Part shown: positions 16,340 through 24,940 of the stretch, piece after piece | Position numbering within the stretch: the stretch's first letter is position 1 | How the letters are laid out: each line of letters opens with the position of its first letter | Source of the DNA: Paenibacillus sp. N3.4 | GTDB lineage: Bacteria > Bacillota > Bacilli > Paenibacillales > NBRC-103111 | Reading direction: 5' to 3' | Assembly: GCF_008017805.1 (NCBI RefSeq) | Contig: NZ_VRTT01000065.1 | Span: 1-41,890 of the forward strand | DNA: 41,890 bases | Notes under the pieces: generated by a model | The model's input: only the letters and a program-made list of their open reading frames with translations | Database searches by the model: none | Told to the model about the DNA's origin: nothing | Made by a program: the position numbers and the translations under genes

Positions 16340-17995
16340 TTAATACCCAAGCATATTCTTCGTCTTGTTAAAAATATCATTCGACATTTTGAGATAACGG
16401 GAAGCACCCAGCGTTTCAACCTGAGCCACATAAGAATTCCAATCGGTTGCAATGTTAGCCTGACCCGTGATGAATTTTAATGTCATTGTATCCACATAAT
16501 CCATGAGCGGCTTGGAAATTAGGTTCATTTGTTCGCTTTCTTCGGCGTTACCCATGATCGGTGGTGCGAGCGTTCTTGCTTTCCGCAGCGACAGAATACG
16601 GTTGTTGAAGTCCTTCTCGCCTTCCGTCATCTTGGACATCTTCAGTTTAGCTGAACCGCCATAGGCGAATACGCCGCCGCCAAAGCCAAAGTCAACGTTT
16701 AGTTTCTTAGTCGCTTGCGGATTAATGCCGTTATACGTAACGTCCGGTTTAAGCGTAATATTGCCGCTCGCATCTTTCGTATACGTTTCACCTTCAACAC
16801 CCCAAAGGCTAAGTGTTTGACCTTCGTCGGAATACCACAGCCAATCGATGAAGCGAAGCATTTCGATAAATTTGTCTTTACCAAGCTTCTTGAGCGCGTT
16901 CTGACTGATCATAATACCGTTCTCGAGTCGGGACGTTTCGATTTGAAGCAACCCTTTTGGACCACCTGGTTGAACAACCATATACAGGTCGGCGTTCGGT
17001 ACCTGCATCTTCGTTTTAAAATCGCTCAGCAACTGATAGTTCGTGTTCATGACGTAAGTATCGCCTTTAAAGAACTTGGCTTGTGCCGTTTTGTCATCTT
17101 GCGTGAAGGACTCCGGATCCAGCAGACCTTCTTTGACCAGTTTATTAAAGTAAGTCACATAATCTTTGAAATCGTTCGTGGAGTTGGCGAATTCGAATTG
17201 TTTCGTCTGTTCGTTAAACCGCGTGCCGTTGGCGAGTCCCCAACCGCCGGTTACGCCGTATTCAACGGCAGCGATGCTCAGCGTCGATTTGCCAGTGAAT
17301 TCGTCGGACCATACGTATTTCGCGCCGGTGAAAGCTTTCACTTTTTTCAATGCCTCGTAAAAGTCTTCATAGGTCCATTTGCCTTCCAAGGCTTTCAAGT
17401 CGACGCCCGCTTTTTCGAATATGTCTTTCCGAATAACGTAGGAATAGCCTCCACCAGCTACTTCCCACATACCCGGAAGCACGTAGTACTTGCCATCCGA
17501 CTTTAACTTGGCGCGCAAATCCTTATCCATTCCCCAGTCTTTGACAGCCTTCATATAGTTCGGCATATACTGTACCCAATCGCTAATCGGGACAATTTGG
17601 CCGCCGGCTACGAAAGAAGATTCATCGTAAGTTTTCGGAATAATGAAAGGAGCATCGCCGCTATTGACCAGAAGTGATTTTTTGTTCTCATATTCGGTCC
17701 GCGCTGTTACGTTTAAATCGAACGTTACATTCGTCTTCTCCTGAATCGCACTCCAAAGCCGCCAATCTTTTTTATTCGGATAGTTTTCATGATCGCTATA
17801 CATCATGGAATAACTTACAGGCTCATTCGAATGAAATGTCTTTCCTTCACCAAACGAGTAAGTCAATGCTTTTTCAGCACCTCCGGTGCTGTTCGGTGTT
17901 GCGCTGGAGGATTCCTTGCTATCCGTGCAAGCTGTCATACCTACTGCAATCATTACCGCCAATGCTGCTCCTAATGTCTTCTTTGTTCTTCTCAT
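16340..17995 (-). CDS. lplA: Extracellular solute-binding lipoprotein (LplA-like), 551 aa
   Basis: The signal peptide MRRTKKTLGAALAVMIAVGM ends in a lipobox with Cys23 (GMTAC), so the mature protein is anchored outside the membrane. The body is a large cluster-type sugar-binding protein: KTNVTFDLNVTARTEYENKK, VDLKALEGKWTYEDFYEAL and LRFIDWLWYSDEGQTLSLWG are typical of LplA/YtcQ proteins (about 500-560 aa). It captures oligosaccharides for the LplB-YtcP permease. No ATPase is encoded nearby, as is usual for this class, which shares an MsmX-type ATPase. The ligand is probably an aldouronate, judged from the GH67 gene. ATG 17995 follows AAAGGGTGG. Confidence 0.92.
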   Translation of the reverse strand: MRRTKKTLGAALAVMIAVGMTACTDSKESSSATPNSTGGAEKALTYSFGEGKTFHSNEPVSYSMMYSDHENYPNKKDWRLWSAIQEKTNVTFDLNVTARTEYENKKSLLVNSGDAPFIIPKTYDESSFVAGGQIVPISDWVQYMPNYMKAVKDWGMDKDLRAKLKSDGKYYVLPGMWEVAGGGYSYVIRKDIFEKAGVDLKALEGKWTYEDFYEALKKVKAFTGAKYVWSDEFTGKSTLSIAAVEYGVTGGWGLANGTRFNEQTKQFEFANSTNDFKDYVTYFNKLVKEGLLDPESFTQDDKTAQAKFFKGDTYVMNTNYQLLSDFKTKMQVPNADLYMVVQPGGPKGLLQIETSRLENGIMISQNALKKLGKDKFIEMLRFIDWLWYSDEGQTLSLWGVEGETYTKDASGNITLKPDVTYNGINPQATKKLNVDFGFGGGVFAYGGSAKLKMSKMTEGEKDFNNRILSLRKARTLAPPIMGNAEESEQMNLISKPLMDYVDTMTLKFITGQANIATDWNSYVAQVETLGASRYLKMSNDIFNKTKNMLGY

Positions 17996-18097
17996 ATTGC
18001 CACCCTTTCATAATGAGTTTTAATTTTATAGCAAAGAGGCTGCAGCGTTCATGAGGCGTGCATTCGGGTGCTGCTGCAGCACTCTGACAAACAGCTA

Positions 18098-18970
18098 TTA
18101 CCCCTTCACGGAACCGATCATCATACCTTGAACGAAATACTTCTGTACAAAAGGATAGATACAAATTATTGGCAGTGATGTTAATACCATCGCGCTGGAT
18201 TTGATGGTTGCCGCGATTTGCGCGACTGAATCGGAATTGGCGCCTACCTCTGTAGGACTTACCGCGCTGTCGATGATCTGTTTCATATACAGAGCGACCG
18301 GCCACTTATCCTTCGACTCCAGGTAAAGAGAGGGACCAAACCAGTTATTCCAGATGGAAACCATGCTGAACAAGACCATGGTAGCCAGAATCGGTTTGGA
18401 TAAGGGCAGCGTAATCCTCATAAAAATGCCATAAATACCAAGACCATCAACAGTAGCCGCTTCTTCTACTTCATTCGGCAAGCTGGCAAAAAAGGTTTTC
18501 ATCAAAATTACATTGAAAGCACTGATCGCGCCAGGAATGATGATCGCCCACATACTATCTCGCATATGCAGAGTCTTCGCTATCAGTAAGTAGTTCGGAA
18601 TCAGCCCACCTCCGAAATACATCGTGAAGAGCACGAAAGGAATAAAAAATTTGTTCAAGCGCAGTCTATCCTTTGATAAAGGATAGGACATAACGGCCGT
18701 CGCAGCTACAGAAATGATCGTTCCGACAACAGCATACATGATGGTATTACCGTAATACCGGAAAAAATCCGGCTTACTCAGAATGACCTGATACGTCTGG
18801 GCCGTAAATTCCACGGGGAAAATGGTGACCTTACCCGCATAAACCGCAGCTTCCGAACTGAAGGACTGCGCGACCAAATAGAGAAACGGATATATCGTCA
18901 TGATGACGACAAGAGCCATGATGAAGCCGTTTATGACTTCAAACGTACGATAGGATGTGGACTCCTTCAC
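18098..18970 (-). CDS. ytcP: Carbohydrate ABC transporter permease (YtcP/LplC-like), 290 aa
   Basis: Six membrane segments, and the EAA loop EEAATVDGLGIYGIFMRITL that docks the ATPase. The start MKESTSYRTFEVINGFIMAL and the C-terminal YPFVQKYFVQGMMIGSVKG are standard for YtcP permeases. It pairs with LplB, encoded 15 nt upstream in the operon, to form the transmembrane channel for the oligosaccharide captured by the lipoprotein at 16340-17995. The length is normal and no lesion is seen. Confidence 0.93.
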   Translation of the reverse strand: MKESTSYRTFEVINGFIMALVVIMTIYPFLYLVAQSFSSEAAVYAGKVTIFPVEFTAQTYQVILSKPDFFRYYGNTIMYAVVGTIISVAATAVMSYPLSKDRLRLNKFFIPFVLFTMYFGGGLIPNYLLIAKTLHMRDSMWAIIIPGAISAFNVILMKTFFASLPNEVEEAATVDGLGIYGIFMRITLPLSKPILATMVLFSMVSIWNNWFGPSLYLESKDKWPVALYMKQIIDSAVSPTEVGANSDSVAQIAATIKSSAMVLTSLPIICIYPFVQKYFVQGMMIGSVKG

Positions 18971-18985
18971 CTGAATTGCTCCCTT

Positions 18986-19941
18986 CTACCACAAGCTTGA
19001 TTTCGTTGTTTTCTTTGAAATATAGTTCGCCGTCGTGACTAAGATAAGGCCGATGATTCCCTCAAATAAACCGACTGCCGTAGCATAACTAAAGTTGCCG
19101 CCGGCGTTGCTTGATCCCCCAACCGATCCTCCGATCCCCATCCGATAGACGTAAGTGGAGATAACGTCTGCCGTTTCATAGGTTAACGGGTTGTAGAGAA
19201 GCAAGATTTTCTCGAAGTTCGAACCCATGATTCCGCCGATATCCAAGATGAGCAGCGTCATGATCGTTGGCAGAATGCCGGGAATCGTAACGTGCCAAGC
19301 GAGCCGCAGCCGATTGGCTCCATCCACTTTGGCTGCTTCGTATAAATCCGTGTTAATGCTCGTCATCGCTGCCAGATAGAGAATGGTCCCCCAACCGAGA
19401 CCTTGCCAGATGCCGGACGTTACATAAATCGTCGGGAACCATTGCGGCAAGGAGATGAACGATATTTTTGCAAAGCCCATATGTTCGATCAATGTATTAA
19501 ATGGCCCCGTCAAAGAAAGCAATTCCTTGGTCATGCCCGCAACAATAACAATAGAGATAAAGTGAGGAAGATAAGATACGGTTTGAACGAATTTCTTCAA
19601 TTGAACCCGTCTCAACTCATTGAGCAGCAAGGCAAAAATCAATGTGAGCGGAAACCTAACGATTAGATAGATGACGCTTAATGAAAGATTGTTGCGGAAG
19701 GCTCTCCAGAAGGAAGGATCCTTCATGAACATGCGAAGTAGGATAAGCCGACCCATTCGGTACCAAACAAGTTGGTTCCGCCCCTATACTTGCGGAAAGC
19801 GATTACATTTCCAAGCATGGGTACATACTTGAAAATAATGAAATAAATGACAGGAATAAGTAAAAAGGAATACAACTTCCACTCTTTTCTGACGTGTCTC
19901 AGAAGAGGAGTTTTTAAAACCGCATTATTTTCAACTGACAT
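18986..19941 (-). pseudogene. lplB: Carbohydrate ABC transporter permease LplB, frame broken by one base
   Basis: The N-terminal frame reads MSVENNAVLKTPLLRHVRKE and then FLLIPVIYFIIFKYVPMLGN, and reaches GTEWVGLSYF before a stop. The next frame picks up exactly at RMFMKDPSFWRAFRNNLSLS and runs through the EAA loop YEAAKVDGANRLRLAWHVT to the end. The family sequence is WVGLxYFxxMFxDPxFW, so one base (a C on the coding strand, near 19735) is missing. The start is ATG 19941, behind GGTGG. The protein is the partner of YtcP. If the break is real, the whole uptake system would be dead. Because all other genes of the operon are intact, a sequencing error is more likely. Confidence 0.8.
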
Positions 19942-20137
19942 ACAACCACCACTTTCTTCTGGAAGATTCCCTTTATTTATGTACCAAAAAACCATCGCTA
20001 TCGTACTTCATCACCAGTCCATTAAATTCGTACGCACTCTCAGAAAGCGCATACAAAATACCTTGAAAAACGTTTTCGTTACCTACGTCATTGTGCGTTC
20101 TACTTACGTTCCCCGCGTTATTCGAGTCATAAAAATC

Positions 20138-20158
20138 TGTAATTATTAAATATTTTTT
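20138..20158. promoter_or_regulatory. Direct repeat 1 in the araC-lplB control region
   Basis: TGTAATTATTAAATAT followed by TTTTT. The same 16-mer with a C/T variant and T run recurs at 20259-20280, on the same strand, 121 nt away. It is a candidate binding site for the divergently encoded AraC regulator. Confidence 0.5.
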
Positions 20159-20258
20159 CGCAAATTGGTGCGGTTGTACGTGTAGCCCGAGCACCATTTA
20201 ATTAATATTATTTTACAGAAATGCCCCTTTTTTTACCATAGAAGAATAAAAGAAAACT

Positions 20259-20280
20259 TGTAATTATTAAATATCTTTTT
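20259..20280. promoter_or_regulatory. Direct repeat 2 in the araC-lplB control region
   Basis: The second copy of TGTAATTATTAAATAT, followed by CTTTTT. It lies about 90 nt upstream of the AraC start. Two directly repeated sites one dozen turns apart fit AraC-type regulators that bind direct repeats, perhaps by looping. Confidence 0.5.
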
Positions 20281-20371
20281 AAGCACCGTATAGGCATGTT
20301 ATGATGAACTTAGTGCCTCCTTTTCCCAAGAAAGGAAGCGATCCTGCATAATCCCGGAGCTGATCTTTGCC

Positions 20372-21172
20372 ATGGACTTCGAGCAGTTCGAATCAATTGT
20401 CCCCGAGGTTTTCTTATTCGTCGACCGCCGCTGTTTCCCCGACTGGGAAATCATCCGACAGGAAATCGATTTTTACGACATGACGTTCGTCGTCAAAGGA
20501 AAAGCGAATTATTTTGTTAACGGCGAGAAAATCACGGTGGAAGCAGGGGATATGCTTTACATCCCCCAGGGAAGCATCCGTGAGGCGCATACCTTCAAAG
20601 ATGATCCCATGCATTCCTATGCCTTCAACTTTACTTTGCTGCAGCCCTCCGGTGAAATCCGGTTTCCGTTCGAAACCGTAACCAAAAATCGCATCACAAG
20701 CGAAATCTTAAACTACATCCTTGAATTTAATCGCGTTTGGAGTGGCATGCAGCCCGGATATCGGATGTTCGCGAGGGGCATCTTTCATTTGATTCTCCAC
20801 CGGTTGCTGGCGATTTCCTTTCACCATTCCCCGAAATCCCTTTCCGATATCCGGATCGACAAGATCAAGGAGTTCATCATCGACCACTACTCGAATGAAC
20901 TGGATTTGGCGACCGTCGCCAAGGTGGTCAATCTGCACCCAGTGTATCTCGGCAAGCTCTTCAAAACCAGCACGAGCTACAGTGTTAAGCATTTCATCAA
21001 CATCATTCGGGTCAACAACGCGGAAATGATGCTTTCCGGCGGCGGATTTTCCGTCTCGGAGGTGGCCGAGCGCTGCGGGTACAAGGACATCAGCTATTTC
21101 AGCAATGTTTTCAGATCCATTAAAGGCTATCCTCCGTCAAAGGCAAGCATGCAAAAAAGAACCTCCGAATGA
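20372..21172 (+). CDS. AraC family regulator with N-terminal cupin, 266 aa
   Basis: The N-terminal half is a cupin-type ligand domain (YDMTFVVKGKANYFVNGEKI, then VEAGDMLYIPQGSIREAH, about residues 25-75). The C-terminal half holds two AraC helix-turn-helix units: LDLATVAKVVNLHPVYLGKL with FKTSTSYSVKHFIN, and FSVSEVAERCGYKDISYFSN with VFRSIKGYPPSKA. It is divergent from the lplB operon and almost certainly controls it in response to a sugar. The ATG at 20372 has only a distant GGAG (13 nt), so the true start may be elsewhere; no in-frame ATG lies close upstream. Confidence 0.9.
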   Translation: MDFEQFESIVPEVFLFVDRRCFPDWEIIRQEIDFYDMTFVVKGKANYFVNGEKITVEAGDMLYIPQGSIREAHTFKDDPMHSYAFNFTLLQPSGEIRFPFETVTKNRITSEILNYILEFNRVWSGMQPGYRMFARGIFHLILHRLLAISFHHSPKSLSDIRIDKIKEFIIDHYSNELDLATVAKVVNLHPVYLGKLFKTSTSYSVKHFINIIRVNNAEMMLSGGGFSVSEVAERCGYKDISYFSNVFRSIKGYPPSKASMQKRTSE

Positions 21173-21219
21173 ACAATGAACCGGGGTCCTAACGTATCAT
21201 TTTCTAAAGAACTAAATAC

Positions 21220-22086
21220 TTAAGGTACAAGGGCCTTCCAGTATGACCAAGCCTTTAAATACTCAGCTGAATCATATGGATGGTGTTTTAAACAGATCCC
21301 GATGCGACAATAAAGCTGAATGATGACTTCTTCGATAAGCCTTGCTCTCCCAATAGGCTTATGATTTAGCAAAGTGAAAGTTGAAATTAAAGTTTCTAGG
21401 TTCAAATCGTCAGGCGAGGAGCAAAAGGCATAAATAAAATCATATATGACAGGCCCAACCATAGGTGAAGGATCGATTACTCTTGTTATTGCATTTTGTT
21501 CAAATACGAAATTATGGACACCACAATCACCGTGAAGCAAGAACCTTTCATATCCTTCACCTGTCGATATGTTTCTAACAAATGATTTCACTTTATAATA
21601 ATCCTCGACTGGTAAACAGCTACCCACATTAATTCGAGCATATTCCACACCCCGATCAATGAAATTATGCCAGGTTTCACACGGATCCTCTAACCAGTAA
21701 CCCCACTTATCCGTTTGTTGATAGATTTCGTAATGATTTAGAAGATCTTTGATCAATACAGTTAGCCAGTCTATTTTTGTACCACGATTAAAATGCGTCG
21801 TACCAGCAGTATAGACATACACAATGAACGTTTTAGCAGGATCGATATAGAGTAGTTTAGGTAATAGTGTGCTATTTAAATAAGCTTGATGCAATTGTTC
21901 GACCAAGAAAATATTTTCTGAGCTATCGAGCTTCAAAACGTATTTGGGACTGTCGCTGACTGTAAGCGTATATACTAGTCCTTCCGTGGTTCCATTCATC
22001 TTATTAAGAACCTTAGTGGTGCCATCAATTACACTTTTTTCACGAAGATCTTTAATGATCTCGTTTACATCTATTCCAAGTGTCAC
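21220..22086 (-). CDS. Aminoglycoside phosphotransferase (APH)-like kinase, 288 aa
   Basis: The APH fold is shown by the catalytic loop FLLHGDCGVHNFVF (H185, D187, N192) and the metal-binding IDP (204-206, TRVIDPSPMVGPVIYDFIYA). The N-lobe has GLVYTLTVSDSPKYVLKLD, with the ATP-site lysine K52. The start is GTG 22086 behind GGGGGGA. Such chromosomal APH-like kinases phosphorylate antibiotics, sugars or other small molecules, so resistance cannot be claimed from sequence. It converges on the AraC gene with 47 nt between stops. Confidence 0.85.
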   Translation of the reverse strand: MTLGIDVNEIIKDLREKSVIDGTTKVLNKMNGTTEGLVYTLTVSDSPKYVLKLDSSENIFLVEQLHQAYLNSTLLPKLLYIDPAKTFIVYVYTAGTTHFNRGTKIDWLTVLIKDLLNHYEIYQQTDKWGYWLEDPCETWHNFIDRGVEYARINVGSCLPVEDYYKVKSFVRNISTGEGYERFLLHGDCGVHNFVFEQNAITRVIDPSPMVGPVIYDFIYAFCSSPDDLNLETLISTFTLLNHKPIGRARLIEEVIIQLYCRIGICLKHHPYDSAEYLKAWSYWKALVP

Positions 22087-22166
22087 TTTTATCCCCCCAA
22101 AAAATTACCTATTTATTTTATATCGTTTACTCTCGGTTTGATAGGTATAGATTGGATATATTCAAT

Positions 22167-22230
22167 CTTACTGCCCTTTACTTTAATGAACCCAAAAAGG
22201 AGGTTACCCCGCGGCAACCTCCTTTGTTTA
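22167..22230. repeat. Dispersed hairpin repeat, copy near 22.2 kb
   Basis: The left block CTTACTGCCCTTTACTTTAA is followed by a perfect 10-bp stem, AAAGGAGGTT (22196-22205) and AACCTCCTTT (22216-22225), with loop ACCCCGCGGC. The loop nearly repeats that of the copy at 4.2 kb while the stem is different on both sides, a compensatory change. It lies upstream of the APH-like gene start and could terminate plus-strand transcription. Confidence 0.65.
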
Positions 22231-22377
22231 AATGTATCTGGTGCTCATATAGCAATATTTTCTCCAGGTGCATCCACAACAGAAGCCAATCTAACATTCA
22301 AGCAACTCCATACTTGTGTTGTCTACGCTAACGAATCGTAAGGTTCTTATCGACGAGAAATGAGCCTGTCCACTCTT

Positions 22378-22512
22378 CTAACGAACTGAAACGGTGTTAT
22401 GGAGCCAATAATGAGTGAATGGATACGCTTTCACTTACAATAAGGCGTCTGGAGTTCGTTAAAACGATAACTTCTTGTAATTTAATCAAATAAGACTTGC
22501 TGAGTTCGTTAG
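22378..22512. repeat. TAACGAACT/AGTTCGTTA repeats in a gene-free stretch
   Basis: CTAACGAACT (22378-22387) is matched by inverted copies AGTTCGTTA (22453-22461) and AGTTCGTTAG (22503-22512). The surrounding 22231-22922 region has no supportable gene. A partial AAGAAGCTGTCTCAAT motif lies near 22870. Confidence 0.4.
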
Positions 22513-22922
22513 GCGTCCCCGTCAAAAAAAGGAAAGACTCTCAACAGATTAAAGCAGCCCTCGACGCCAAAAGCACTTTCGGAGTTGGATAAAACGCAAG
22601 AAGCTAACCATCTCACCGCATCATAAACAGGAAAATCTCAGACACCCGAGATTCTCCATTCAAAGAGCAACTAGCCATGACCACGTTCATCGAAAAAATA
22701 TCATCTCAATGCTTACAAGAGTAACTAGGTATAAATCTGTCTACTTGCGATACAATCTTTTCATCTTTGAAAGGAAAAGGATTTTTATGAATTGAACTAA
22801 GTATTTTTTGTAAATATGGATTTCTCGATTATGCTGATCGCGGTCGTCCATGCCGTCCCCCGCCCAAAAAGAAGCTGTCTCAATCGTAGAAAAAGATAGT
22901 TCAACATTAAGTAACTTCCAAC

Positions 22923-23795
22923 CTATTGGGAAAGCCTCTTTAAGAGCGACCCGAGCCTATCCAAATTTTGTTCATTCGCTTCTTCGCAAATGGGTTTGAG
23001 ATTGTTATATTCTTTCTCCGTTTCGAAAGTCTGCCGGAAAGTGATCTCTGTCCCACCGTCAACGTCCTCGAATGTGGCAGTCAGAATAAAGTGAGGGCTG
23101 GATTCGTGCCGCAGCACAATACATTCGGGCCCGATTTCCTGAAGAATGCTTCGGTTCGGATAGTCGACTCCATTAGGCCCATGCATGGTATATTCCCAGA
23201 CGCCTCCTAGACTTAAATCAAAAGAGTGGAAAGTATTCGTGAAACCGTTTGGTCCCCACCACTGGGCCAGAAGTTCCGGTTCCGTCCAAGCCCGGTATAC
23301 CAAATTCCGAGGGGCACCGATCTTCCGACGAGAGACGAGTTCGAAGGTGTCTGCGTTGCTTTCCCCAAGAGATGCTCCGAGAAGGTCCAACATTTCCTTA
23401 GTTCCATGCTCGCGTTGTTCCGGCGTATCGTGGCCGTCGAAAAACGTTCCCTGCTCTGTAAATATTAGTCTGACGCCATCGCTCGTCGGCATAATTTCAA
23501 TGGTTGAAATGGAAACCGATATCCGGGTTTCTCCTTGGTCCAGACTGTACGTGTAGACGAGACGCTCATTGGGCACGATTTCCTGATAATAAGCCTCAAA
23601 TGTATAGACAGGTCCCCCTGGGGGGCCACCCTGGCTGAATTCTCGTCCTCCGATGCGAAAATCGAATACCTCAGCAGGCTGGAACCAGCGAGCTTTGGCG
23701 CTCCGGTCCGACCATGCCGCAAACACACGTTCCGGAGCAGCCTGGTAAATGCGCTCAATTTGGAATGTAGAATGAGTCGTAAATCGCTGTTTCAT
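22923..23795 (-). CDS. Double SRPBCC (AHSA1-like) protein, 290 aa
   Basis: Two START-like AHSA1 domains are fused in one chain. Domain 1 (about 10-140) opens FQIERIYQAAPERVFAAWSD and contains ARWFQPAEVFDFRIGGRE. Domain 2 (about 150-288) opens FELVSRRKIGAPRNLVYRAW and contains QWWGPNGFTNTFHSFDLSLG. Each shows the usual E-R-x-x-x-A-P-x-x-V-x-x-A-W start and a G-rich strand. Single-domain members are common and about 140-160 aa, so this is a tandem fusion. ATG 23795 follows GGGAGGA. It lies 24 nt downstream of a MerR gene on the same strand, so they are probably one operon. The ligand is unknown. Confidence 0.87.
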   Translation of the reverse strand: MKQRFTTHSTFQIERIYQAAPERVFAAWSDRSAKARWFQPAEVFDFRIGGREFSQGGPPGGPVYTFEAYYQEIVPNERLVYTYSLDQGETRISVSISTIEIMPTSDGVRLIFTEQGTFFDGHDTPEQREHGTKEMLDLLGASLGESNADTFELVSRRKIGAPRNLVYRAWTEPELLAQWWGPNGFTNTFHSFDLSLGGVWEYTMHGPNGVDYPNRSILQEIGPECIVLRHESSPHFILTATFEDVDGGTEITFRQTFETEKEYNNLKPICEEANEQNLDRLGSLLKRLSQ

Positions 23796-23819
23796 AAGAA
23801 AATCCTCCCTATAAAGAAC

Positions 23820-24299
23820 TCATGTTAATTTATCGTTTAGAAAATCGCCAAGCAGATCAAGACGGCGTTCCCAGTACAACCGGTGTTCAACAATATACTT
23901 TTCGTGGCTTAACTTCATCGTTTCCAGTAATGAAATAAATGCGTCAATTGAAGGTGGCTCCTGATGATGCATTCGCTCGCCCACGCGTTCGAGTTCGGCC
24001 AGAAGTTTTTGTTGGATTTTTATATTCTTCCGTACCCGTTCAATCTGAATAGCCACGATGTCAGACGGGGTATACGTATCACCTTTAAGGACCGACTTAA
24101 TTTCTACAAGCGATAAGCCTAAATCTTTTAGAGACAAGATTTGATGCAGCAGTTTAATGTCGGCTTCGTTATACAACCGATGACCGGAATCGGAATGCCA
24201 TGACGGCGAAAATAAACCGATCTGATCGTAAAACCGCAGGGTGCGGACAGTAAGTCCTGTCAATTTGGCAAGATCCCCTACTTTCCAATGCTGCTGCAT
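23820..24299 (-). CDS. MerR family transcriptional regulator, 159 aa
   Basis: The N-terminal MerR winged helix begins WKVGDLAKLTGLTVRTLRFY, DQIGLFSPSWHSDSGHRLYN and continues with the usual ILSLKDLGLSLVEIKSVLKG. A long coiled helix follows (about 85-120). The C terminus is a short TipAS-like or undefined region without a cysteine cluster, so metal sensing is unlikely. ATG 24299 follows AAAGGAG. It sits immediately upstream of the double AHSA1 gene, which it likely regulates. Confidence 0.9.
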   Translation of the reverse strand: MQQHWKVGDLAKLTGLTVRTLRFYDQIGLFSPSWHSDSGHRLYNEADIKLLHQILSLKDLGLSLVEIKSVLKGDTYTPSDIVAIQIERVRKNIKIQQKLLAELERVGERMHHQEPPSIDAFISLLETMKLSHEKYIVEHRLYWERRLDLLGDFLNDKLT

Positions 24300-24897
24300 A
24301 ACCCACTCCTTTCTTTGAAGCTAGCTGTTTACCGGTGTCTTTAGTATAAAACATGACGTTGCGTAAGGTGCAAGAGGGTTTATCGTTAATATTTTTATCT
24401 TTTTTTAAGTTTTTCATAGATCCCACTAAAGTTTTACTTACTTCCCTCCGTCTTTGCCTACGAAATAAGCAGTCTGTGAAGTAACTGTTCATGGCTCTCG
24501 CTCTAAGCTATCCTGCCGATCGGGAAAGCCAGTCCATTTGAAACAGCAGTTGAACATGCAAGTAATAAAGCATCATCAAAATTCTTACCTGATAAGGCTA
24601 CAAATCTTCATTGATTGCAGAAATAACCTTACACCAATTATTTCTAAATATGATTGGCATTATCCTCCCTCTATGGAGAATCACTTTTCTCTCAAGTACT
24701 CACGTTTTCTTAGATTTTGACCTTGAATGGCTTAAAAGGAGATAAAGACTCAGCATTTGGATGACAGAATAGTTTTTAAAGTTACTTAATTTGCGTAGAT
24801 TTCGAATATTAAATCCAATATTATTCAAAATTCACTTCCTTTCATATTTTCTGATATCGAGTTTTAATAGCATAAATAGTAAAATGACTAAAACTCG
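24300..24897. other. Noncoding stretch with a repeat fragment
   Basis: About 600 nt between the MerR start and the response-regulator terminator. It contains AGCTATCCTGCCGATCGGG (24507-24525), a left block of the dispersed repeat without a hairpin. No gene can be supported. Confidence 0.4.
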
Positions 24898-24899
24898 CA

Positions 24900-24940
24900 A
24901 AAAATCCCGAGATATCAATTATGATATCTTCGGGATTTTT
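24900..24940. terminator. Bidirectional terminator overlapping the response-regulator stop
   Basis: AAAAATCCCGAGATATCA pairs with TGATATCTTCGGGATTTTT apart from one bulged base. T runs occur on both strands. The right arm includes the stop region of the minus-strand response-regulator gene. Confidence 0.75.

Noticed and set aside
16715..17506. A 263-codon plus-strand frame opposite the solute-binding-protein gene
   Set aside because: Antisense shadow; the minus-strand lipoprotein has a lipobox, family motifs and operon context.
19973..20197. A 74-codon minus-strand frame in the lplB leader, ending KYDSDGFLVHK
   Set aside because: Composition is passable, but there is no Shine-Dalgarno before its ATG and it contains one of the direct-repeat control sites; treated as leader sequence.
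21220..22086. Calling the APH-like kinase an antibiotic-resistance gene
   Set aside because: APH-fold kinases also act on sugars, choline and other substrates; nothing in the sequence or neighbourhood identifies an antibiotic target.
22330..22520. Repeated TAACGAACT motifs considered as a CRISPR array
   Set aside because: Copies are in both orientations, too short and unevenly spaced, and there are no cas genes.
24169..24492. A 107-codon minus-strand frame overlapping the MerR start
   Set aside because: The MerR domain begins at 24299 in another frame with its own ribosome binding site; this frame has no family features.
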